From: an uncultured Methanobrevibacter sp.
GTDB taxonomy: Archaea > Methanobacteriota > Methanobacteria > Methanobacteriales > Methanobacteriaceae
Assembly (NCBI GenBank): GCA_900318035.1
Contig: ONJC01000002.1
Location: 1 to 64,000 of the forward strand
Direction: 5' to 3'
DNA length: 64,000 nt
Each line of letters begins with the position of its first letter. Within the stretch, counting starts at the first letter, position 1. The translations under genes were made by a program, and so were the position numbers. Below are positions 15,001 through 27,000 of the stretch, piece by piece. The notes below the pieces were generated by a model that worked only from the letters and a program-made list of their open reading frames with translations, made no database searches and was not told where the DNA came from.

Positions 15001-18000
15001 AGCACCTTGATAATATGCGTTAGGAACTTTAACCCTATTATATTTCAGTGGATAAGCAGTACCTCCTCCTTCTTGATATACATCGTTTGTAGCATATAAT
15101 GAACTTACAGAGATAATGTGATTGTCCTGAGTATCATCTAGAATTTCAGCCCAGAATGTAAACTCATCCATCCAGGTGATGTTATAAGTCTCATTGCTTA
15201 ACATGTAAACATAAGTCTGAGACCAGATTGTTCCATTGTTGAATGATACATAATCGAAATTATTTCCTTTAAGATATAAGTGACCATCATTCCATACTGC
15301 ATAGAATACAGGATTGGTTTCAGAGTCATATGAATCTACAAGATATTTTAAATCATCATTTGGATTTTTACCTGTAATATTGATTTCAATTATGGTTACA
15401 TTAGCATTTTTAGCCACCCATATAGCATTTTTACCATTGAATGAAGAGTTGCTTATGGTTGAATTTCCGGCATGAAGATATATTGCACCTGCGTTATCTA
15501 ATGATGCGGAATATCCGACAAATGTAGAGTTGTCAACAGTTACATTACCGTTTATGTAAATTGCTCCACCATTACCCCATGGAGTTGAAGTGTTGTTGAA
15601 CAATGAATTTTTAACAACCGCATCAGTATTATTGAAAAAGATTGAACCACCATTATAAGATGCACCGGAATCGAGGAAATTACATGTGTCAACAGTAACA
15701 TTAGTTGAGTTAATCCAGGCTACACATCCACCATGTGCAAAAGCAAACATGCCACTGAATGTTGAATTGTATATTCCTGAATTACTACAGTTTATGACTG
15801 TTACTGTTCCCATTGCATGGGATTCAACATCCGTGAATTTCACATTGGTTATATTGAGGTTGCTTCCGTCTTTTAAGTATATTGCACCACCGTCACCATA
15901 TGTGACATTAGATGGATCGACATAACCTGCACCTACAGTGTGGTCAAATATACAGTCAACAACTGTTATATTGTGTGCCTGGTAGGCTGAGATTGCTCCA
16001 CCACGCACTAAACCTATGGAATATGTGAAGTTTGTTCGGATAATATTTACATTGTCACCATATAAAACAACAGAACCTCCTTCACCTATAGCACGTGAAC
16101 CAGTGAACAATGAATCTGTAATGTTCATATCGGTTGAGTTAATACCTACATATAAGGTACCTCCGTTTACAGCAAATGAATTTTCGAAGGTAGTATTGTA
16201 TATATATCCATGGTCTCCTAGCCAGTCGATAGCTCCACCCTGACCGTTTCTTACATCAGTCACATAGTTGTTGTCGAAGTAACAGTTGCGCACTTTACAG
16301 TTTGGACTGTCTCCCCTTACGTAGATTGCTCCACCGGAAGAGTATGCAGTGTTGTTGATGAATGTGTAATTGTTAATGTTGATTCCACCTACACCTAACC
16401 ATGCAAGAGCCGCACCTGCAATATCCGCATGGTTTGAAATGAATGTGTTGTTACCACCGAAACCACCGGTAGCGTTAGCTTCCCTACATAATGCAGCACC
16501 ATACTCACCTGCATAATTTGATATGAACTGGACATTGGAAAGACCCATCCTAGTTGCATTACAGTCAATAGCACCACCGTTTTTGGTAGCTCTGTTTTCT
16601 TTAAAGATAATAGTGTTTAATGTGGAATTACTTGAAACACCATTTAAGTAGATTCCTCCACCATATTCTGCACTATTTTTTGTGAAGTTGATGTATTCGA
16701 AAACACCTGCTGATGCAAGCCAGTTGATAGCACCACCGTGATCACCTGCAGTGTTAGATTCAAATAAGGCATAATGGATTGTATTATTTGTACCATTACC
16801 ACCGGCATATACTGCACCACCGTGACGTCCTGCAGTGTTGGATATGAAATTAGTATTATTGATAGATAAAGATTCGGCTTTCAATCCAAGAGCACCACCA
16901 TCACCTATAGCATAGTTTTCAGTGAAGTTGGAATCGAATATGCGAATGGTTTTAGAATGGGAACCCATATAGATTGCACCACCAGTATATGCTCCGTTGT
17001 TTGTAAATTCAACATAGTCAATTGTTAGATTTTCACCTCTACAGTCAATAGCACCACCATTGTGGTCAACAGTCAAATTGGTCAGATGGTTTCCTTCAAA
17101 TGTACAGTTTTCAATTATGTCATTGTTACTGCCTTCACCAATAAATATAGCTCCACCTGATGATTCAGCAGTATTGTCAGTGAAAGTGTAGTCTATAATG
17201 TGAATATTTTTCACACCCATCCATGCAAGAGCTGCACCTGAGATTCCTGCATGGTTAGCTATGAAAGTGTTATGAGTACCGTGACCACTGGTTGCATTAA
17301 TTTCCCTACATAAAGCTGCACCGTATTCACCGGCATAGTTATGATCAAATGTAAGGTTGTAGATTCCGATGTTGGATGCATTACATTCTATAGCACCGCC
17401 GTTTTTGGTAGCATTATTGTAACTGAATGTTGTATTTGTAATGTTAGTATTATGGGATTTTCCATTTAAGTAGATTCCTCCACCGTATTCAGCAGCATTT
17501 CTTATGAATTTGGAATTAATAATTTCACCTTCATGTGCAATCCAATAAATACCTGCACCATAGCCTGTTGCAATATTTCCATCGAATATTGATTCATGTA
17601 TTTTGTTTTCTGTACCGACACCACCAACATACACTGCACTACCGTTTATAGCAATGTTGTCATAGAATTTGCCTTCATCAATGTGAACAGCAGAAGCGTG
17701 CAGGTTGATAGCTCCACCACGCTGGGAAGCAACGTTAGCTCTCCATACAGTATTATTTATGTTTGTACTACCGGAGTTAGCACCTACATATATACCTCCA
17801 CCTAATCTTGCACTGTTTCCTGTGAATTTGGTGTTTGTAATTGTAGCATTGGATGCTAGAATGGTCATTGCTCCACCAGTACCTAACAGAGTATCAAGGT
17901 CTTCTGCATCATTATAATAATATATAGTTTCAAGAACATCAATCTTAAATGTTGAGATTTTAGAAGAGTTATCGCTATAGTCAGTACTGAAAGTCATATC

Positions 18001-21000
18001 GTTACCATCCCATGCAATCCAACTGAATGATTCACCACCAGACCAGCAGTTTGTCTTATTGGTCACATAGTTATCTTCAAAGTTACAGTCAATAATGGAA
18101 CAGTTGTGGCTTGTAGGACTTACATAGATGGCTCCACCTGCAACATCAGCAGAGTTGTTGATGAAAGTGTAATTGGTAATCTTAATACCAATAGATCCCA
18201 TCCATCCTAAAGCGGCACCAGCTACAATTGCATGGTTATTTTTGAAAGTGTTATTTTCACCGGAACCGCTTTTTGCATTGGTTTCCCTACATAAAGCAGC
18301 ACCGAATTGTGCAATGTTGCCATCAAATACTGTGTTTGATAAATACATCTTGGATGCATTACAGTCAATAGCACCACCATTATATTTAGCCTGGTTGTCT
18401 TCGAATATACAGTTTTTAATTGTACTTTCGTTTGATTTTCCACCAAAGTATACTCCACCACCATAATCAGCATAGTTACTGGTAAATCTGGTATCAATAA
18501 TAGTACCTGAAGAAGCAACCCAATCAATAGCTCCACCAAGACCACTCATTTCACCTTCAACACCTATAGCTGTATTTCCTTCGAAAACAGATGAATAGAT
18601 GTAATTGTCAGTACCATTACCACCAACATATAATGCACCGCCTTTAATAGCTTTGTTATTGTAGAAATTAGATTCGTTTAAAGTAACAGCTGAAGCTGCA
18701 ATACTGATTGCACCACCAAGAGTGCTTGCATAATTATCAGTGAATGTGGATTTGGTAACATTAATTTCACCGGAACCACTTCCTACATAAATTGCACCAC
18801 CATCATATGCATGGTTGTTAGAAAATACTGAATTATATACAGTTCCTTTTTCGGAATACCATTCAATAGCACCACCATGACCGTCACTCTCATTTTCTAC
18901 CCAATTGTTATCGAATACACAATTCAATATTTCACAGTTTTTACTGCCTTCACCGACATAAATTGCACCTCCACTGTAACCTACATAGTTATTGTAGAAG
19001 TAGTATGTGTCAATGGAAATGTGTGTTGCATTTATCCATGCAAGAGCAGCACCTGCATATTCAGCGTGGTTGCCTGTGAATGTATTGTTTTTACCTTTAC
19101 CGTCAGTAGCATTGATTTCCCTACATAAAGCAGCACCGATATATGCATAGTTGTCAGTGAATGTAGTATTATATAATCCCATTCTGGAAGCGTTACAGTC
19201 AATAGCTCCACCATGAGTAACAGCATTGTTTTTTACAAATCTTGTGTTTATAATCTGACAATCTGGAGCGGTAGCATTATAATAGATTCCTCCACCGAGG
19301 TTTGCATTGTTTTGTTCAATAAGTGAATTTGAGATAGTACCGTTTGCTCCAGCCCAATATATAGCTCCTCCAATATCGCCGTCATGATACATAGAATCAC
19401 CATATTCACCACTAGCATTACCTCCAACCAATACAACATTATCAATTGTAACATTTGGAGAGGTAATATAGAATATTCTGGAATATCCTGCTGCATCAAT
19501 ACGCCAACCTTCACCGCGAATTGTGAATGGACGATTGATATGTGTTAAATTAATGCATCTGTCATCCATATTATCGTGTTTGCCATTGTAAAGCGGAGTG
19601 AAAGTGAAAGTCCTGTTTAAAACAATTTCGCTGTCTCCACGATCAATAGCATCCTCGATTAATCTTTGAAGGAGTTTGAACTCACCTATAACTTCACCGT
19701 GAGCCTGAGCCATTGTAGAATTCTGTTTATACATGTAATCAATATCTTCAAATGAAGCAGTGATGTTATAGGTTTCATTCATTATAAGATTACTGAAAGC
19801 TACATATAACATTCCGTCTCTGTAGTGAGTATCATAGTTAGATGCATTTACAACTACAGACTGGATTACTTCATGAGTAGTTGCATTGGTTAAATTCACA
19901 ACAAACCTGAGTTTATTAGATCTCCAGTCTCTAGGATTATCAAGGTAAACCGCAATGAAAGGAGTTTCCCTATCAGAAATAACTCTAAGGAGTAACTTGT
20001 AATCAATATTATCTTCAAATAATGAAGTAGTAATAATTTCGACTTTTGTTACGTTTGTTTTGACAGTAGTTTTACCGGTTTGTGAAATAATTCCAATTCC
20101 ATCAAAGTTATTATAATCCCTATAGTTATTAATTCCATTATTGGTGACATATAAGATAGCACCACCATTATAATCCGCAATGTTTTTGATGAAAGTGGAA
20201 TCTATTATTTTAAGACCATTATTTATATTAGTAGTACCTCCATAATAAACAGCACCTCCGTTGTATGCATGTGAATTTGTAAATGTTGAATCTTCGATTT
20301 TTACTCCTGTTACACCTTCTTGGACATAAACAGCACCACCATCTCCAGTAGTAGCTTTGTTTGCATCGAAATTACAATTTTTAATCAATTGAGTATTTTC
20401 AATATAAATAGCACCACCAGCCATAGTAGCAATATTGTCAGTGAAATTACAATCATGAATATACTTACTAGCATCATATTTGGTTCCAGAAAATATTGCA
20501 CCACCTCGAGTAGCATTGTTTCCTATGAAAACTGAATAAGATACATCAACAACATTAGAAGTAGAATAAGGAAGGTAAATAGCACCACCTTCCATAGCAG
20601 CACGATTATTAGTGAAATTATTTTTTGAAATAATTATATTTCCACCGACAGCATAAATAGCACCACCCTGATTTGCAGAATTGCCTGAGAAATTACAATT
20701 TAAAACATTATTACTGCCAGTAGGGATATATATAGCACCACCCAGTTCTGCAGAATTATTTATAAAATTCATGCCGTCAATTGTAGCACTTCTACTCCAG
20801 TATAATCCTCCACCGTTGATTGCAGTATTGTTTATGAAAGTTAAATTAGTATATACCATTTCAGCATTATTAGAAATATATAGGCCTCCACCTTTATGTG
20901 CAGCCTCACCATTGGAAAATGTGATATTATTCACAGTAATCTTAATTTTAGTCCATATACCACCACCTTGGCCGCAATTTTGATCCCCAAATGTGGCTTT

Positions 21001-24000
21001 ATTGCCATCAAAAGTAGCATTGGTCATAGTAATAGTACCACCATTAACTGAATGGAAAACAATCCCTCCACCATAGTTCGAAGTATTGTTTATGAATGTG
21101 GAATTTATCATTGTGAACGAACCAGAAGCACTTTTTACTAAAACTGCTCCACCACCAAGGTCATTATCATTAGTCACTTTATTACCGTAAGCAGTGTTAT
21201 TTATAAATGTATTGTTGATTAAATGAATTCCTACAGTTCCACCATTCTGCAAGTATAATGCACCGGCTTCCCTTTTAGACCAGCAATTTTGGAATACGCA
21301 GTTAGAAATAGTAAAATTATTATTCGGTCTTGCATACATTACTCCTCCTTGTATCCAATTATCAGACTTAGATGTGACAAAATTACTATCAAAAAGACAT
21401 CCGTCAAGATAAATATGAGAACTTTTATCCCATAAAATAGCCCCACCATCAGCCTTTGTTTTATCAGCCTGGGCTGAATTATGGAAGAATTTAGAATCTT
21501 TTATACCGCAATATTCACCATTTTCTGAGAAGTAGATGGCTCCTCCACCTTTAGTATCATGTCCCGGATCCGCAAGAGCGGTGTTATTATCAAAAATACA
21601 ACCGATTACATAATTGTATTTAGATCCAAGCCAGAAGAGAGCTCCACCATCGGATTTAGCAACATTATTTGTAAAATTGGAATAATAAACACTAGAATAT
21701 ATACCTGTAGAATAAAAAGCACCACCATCATAAAAAGAATAACCTTGATCTAATGAGGAATTATAAATATTACAATAGTCACCTTTCAAGTAAATAATAC
21801 CTCCAGCAGCCGCAGCTGAATTTGTAAAGTTGGAACCAATAATATTAGCATTATTACCTCCAATAAATATTGCACCACCAACATTAGTATTCTCTTCATT
21901 AGGTTTTATTTTGGAGGGGTAATTACTACCAAGTGAAATGTAAGAAGACCCTAGTTTTGCAATAGTATTGTTGAAGTTTGAATTTTCAATAGTTGCATTA
22001 CTACCTACAATATATACTGCACCACCAGAACCAGATGCATTAGTCATTGATATATCAGAATTATTAATTACCGCATGGTTACCCTGTATGTAAACTGCTC
22101 CACCAGTTTTAGCGTAAGACATCATTGATGTTGAATTATCAATTGTTGCATTATTACCATGAATATATACAACACCCCCTTCTTGGGCATGGGTTTGTTT
22201 GAATGTGCAATTTGAAATTAAAGAATTGACACCTTCAACAAAAATGGCTCCTCCACCATAAATATAACCTGTTTCATCTTTCATAGTTACATTACATTTG
22301 CTGAATGTTGAATCTGTAATGTTGATATTATCGCCTGTAGCATAAATAGCTCCACCAGCTACAATAGTAGAAACCATTTCGAATTTGGATTTTGAAACTG
22401 TAGAGTTAGCACCAATAAGATTGATTGAACCTCCTTTGGAATGGTGTCCTTTCATTCCAACAGCATGTGTAATTGTGAAAGTGGAATTATATATCATACC
22501 TCTTGCACCGGTCCATATGATTGCACCTCCATCATCACCTGCAATGATATTTCTGAAAGTGGAATTATATAGTTTACAGTCCAATCCTTGTACATATAAT
22601 GCTCCTCCTTCTTCAGTTGCATTACAACTTACAAAAGTACAATTGTCAATTATAGTCTTATTACCGATTACCTTAATCGCACCTGCGTGGTTAGGTGAAT
22701 AACATCTGTCGAATAATGAGTGTGAAACTGTAGTGTTTTCACCTGTAATGAATATTGCACCGGCATCTGTTTCATTGAGTTTACCTTTGTTGTAATATAC
22801 GGTACCTAAAGTGAATTTGGATTCTGTAATTGTAATATTGTCACCAGTTACACAGATGGTTCCTCCTTTTGAGGTGGATGATCCAGTTACCTTATCATCG
22901 AAAGCTACACCTACACAGTTATAACATGTGATGTTTTTAACAAGACCTACGTCACCTTCCCAGTTGATTGCTCCACCGTCATCTCCAGTAGAGTCATTGT
23001 TGAATATTGAATTTTCGATTGTGAAATTAAATGAATTTTCTGCAATGTTGATTGCACCGCCGTCACGACGAGCGTAGTTATAGTTAAATTCAGAGTTTTT
23101 GATTGTACAACTATGAGCACCTATATCAAATGCAATAGCTCCACCGTGACCTGTGAGTTTATAATCAACTTTAGTATTCAGATTAGCATCATTTCTTTCC
23201 TTAGTGTAATCTGGCCATGTGTTAGTTGCATTACCGTATGCTTCATTTCCAATGAAAGTACATAAATCAAATGTAATATTTTCATTATCCTGTAAAAAGA
23301 CTGCTCCTCCACGACCATCAGCAGAACAGTTTATGAAAGTAATGTTGTAAACATATTCATGGTCACCTGTAAACATGATTGCACCGGCATCTCCACCGGT
23401 AGTGTTAGTGTCCCAGTGACTTGAATCCCAACCGGCATAATTAACTCTTCCGTCTTTGCTTTTATCTAATGTTCCGCCATGAGCTCTAGTATTGTTAATA
23501 ATAATATTTTCCATTCTACCATAGTCACCGTCATAGTAGATTGCACCGGCTGAACGAGCTGCACGGGTATGATCAAATGTACAGTTGATTACTTTACCGT
23601 AGTTTGCACCGGCTAACCAGTCAAGACCTCCACCGTTAGTACCTGAAGTACAGTTTATGAATTTGGAGTTTTGGAATGTGATATTGTCAGAACCGGTCAT
23701 GTATGCTCCACCACCACGACGAGCGGAGTTGGAATCTATGAAAGTACAGTTGTCAACAAGACCTACATCTCCTCTCCAGAAGATGGTACCACCGTTTCCA
23801 CCGAAGTACTCATCGGTAGCCCAATCAACAGTAGATGGTCCTGTTTCGGTTGTGAATTCTATTGCATTCCATTCTGTACCAATGTATACATACATAGTAT
23901 AATTAGCGCTACGATTGGTTGTTGGATTATGTCCTTGATACTGAATATAAATTCCCTTACCTCCAGCAGGAGCACCAGGAGGTTTCTCAGTTCCATTATA

Positions 24001-27000
24001 TTTTAATTGGTCAAGACTAGTTATATCAATAATATCCCGATTGATATCTGTACCTAATGCAGAGTTATTTCTAAATGTACAATCTTTCATATTACCGTTT
24101 GTACCATCCCATGAAATTGCTCCACCAGAACGGTATGCAGTGTTATCGTCAAATGTGGAATTCAATACAAAGGCATTTGATGAACCTTTACCGAAACTGA
24201 TTGCTCCACCAAGACGTATAGCAGTGTTGTTATTGAATTTGGAGTTTTTAATTGTTCCGTTGGTTGCACCTAAATCAAATGCAATTGCACCACCATAACC
24301 GGTTAACCAAGTGTTAAGGCCACTGCCTATGTCTGTATCATTAATAAATGTATTTTTTGCAGTACCTGATGCAATGTTATTTTCAAATGTACATAAATCA
24401 AATGTCACATTATGGTTATCCTGCAAGAACACTGCACCTCCACGACCTGAAGCGTTACAGTTAGTGAATGTGACATTGTAAACATTAATGAATGAACCGG
24501 TGTACATGATAGCACCAGCATCACCACCGGTAGTGTTGGTATCCCAGTGACTGGAATCCCAACCGGCATAATTTACTCTTTTATCTTTACTTTGTTTTAA
24601 AGCTCCACCCCATGATTGGGTATTGATGATTGTGATGTTTTGCATGTCACCATACCAACCGTCGTAGTAGATTGCACCGGCTGAACGTGCAGCTCTTGTA
24701 TTGTTGAATATACAGTTGTAAATCTTACCGTAGTTAGCACCAGCCAACCAGTCTACTCCTCCACCGTTGGTACCTGAAGTACAGTTTTCAAAGTAACAAT
24801 CGATATAGGTTACATTGTCACAACCGGTCATGTATGCTCCACCACCACGACGAGCGGAGTTGGAATCTATGAAAGTACAGTTTTCTATCAAACCAATATC
24901 CCCACTCCAGAGGATGGTACCACCGTCACCTCCGAAGTATTGATCTATTGCCCAGTCAACAGGAGAAATAATGGAATCTGAAATATTAATCTGAGTTTCA
25001 TCTAACAGTTTCCAGGTATATCCTGCAGAAGCATTGCCTATTAGAACATATGAATGGAAACATAGTACGTTGCTATCAGTAGGAGAAGTATAATTAAGCA
25101 CAACTAACTTACCTTCATACTGTGATATATCTGTTTCTGTAGGTAAAGGCATACTATTTTGTTGAAGGACATATATATTACCTAATATCAAGTTTCCATT
25201 TTCATCAACAATAGTTTTAGTTCCCATATCCAACGGCATGGAGTATTCCCAATCTTCACCAGTAGCCCTATTGTTAATAAATCTGGAATGTTTGATAGTA
25301 CCATTGTGTCCGTGCCAGAATACTGCACCACCATTACGTTTAGCCGTATTGTTGATGAAAGTACCATTATCTACCAAACCGTCTTCAGCACCATCATGCC
25401 AATCAATAGCACCACCGTTAGTACCGGCAGTATTGTTTTCAAAGTATACATTCTTAAAGGTAGTATTCCTATTAGCATGTTCACATTCAGTTAAGTATAC
25501 AGCACCACCACGACCACCATTAATACGAGCACCAGTACTGTCAACAAGAACTAGGTCAAGGTTATATATAGCTTCATTGCTAATGAAACTACAGTTTTCA
25601 ACATCACCATCAATACCAGCCCAGAAGATTGCACCACCATCACCTAAATTACCATAACTACCAATATATAGACCTTTAGCAGTGTTGTTAGTAAAGTTAG
25701 AATTTAATATGTAACCTTCATGTCCCCTCCAGTATATTGCACCACCATTTGAGTTAGCAGTATTGTTCTTGAATATGGAATGAGATACTGTACCATCATG
25801 AGCACCTTCGTGCCAGTCAATAGCACCACCATTAGTGCCTGCAAAGTTATTGATAAATTCACAATTAGTAAATGTAGTATTACTACAATTGGTTATTTCA
25901 CCATTTTGCATACTTCCTTGTAGATATACTGCACCACCACGACCACCGGATACAGTAGCCTCATTATACATAGCTTTGTTACTATCAAATTTACAATTAT
26001 CTACAATACCATCAGAACCAGTCCATATTACAGCACCACCATAACCACCATAAGTCATATTACCATAACTGTCTTCAGCTTCTTTAATACCTAAAGCAGT
26101 ATTATTGGTAAAGTTGGAATTCTTGATTTCACCTTTAATACCAGACCAGAATATAGCACCACCAGACCTATTAGCTATATTATTCTCAAATATAGAATTA
26201 AGGACATGACCATTTCTAGCACCCCTATACCAATCAATAGCACCACCATTAACACCAGCAATATTACTTATAAAAGTACAAGTGTCAAAGTTAGTATTAT
26301 TACAAAGTCCTTGAGTACTACCTTGTAAGTAAACAGCACCACCTTTATTAGTAGCAGTATTATTAGTAAAAGTAGATTTATAAACAATACCATCAGAACC
26401 TGTCCATGTGATAGCACCACCATTACCACCAACAGTTTCATATGTGACAATATGTTTATCATGTTCAGTAACATTGCCTATAGCATCATTACCATTAAAG
26501 TCACAGTTAGTTATAGTACCATTAATACCATACCAATATACTGCACCACCACTACGCCATGCAGTATTATTAGTGAAGTTAGAGTTAACTAACCTTCCAT
26601 TATGAGCACCTTTTTGCCAATCAATAGCACCACCATTCAAACCAGCAACATTATCTTCAAAGTTACTGTTGGATACAGTGGTATTAGTACAGTTTTCTGT
26701 AGAGTTACCATGTAGGAATATAGCTCCTCCACGGTATTGGGCAAAGTTATCAACAAATATACAATTATCGACAGTACCATTACTACCTACCCATAGTACA
26801 GCACCACCGTCTCCACCTCCCTGGATGCCACCGATTTCACTTATCACTTCACCGGTAGCAATATTGTGGGTGAAATTTGAATCTTTTATAGTACCATAGT
26901 AACCGCTCCAATGTACAGCACCACCTGAACGTTTAGCAGTATTGCTTGTGAAATTAGAACCGATAATTTTTCCGTCGGATGAGCCGAGATACCAATCGAC

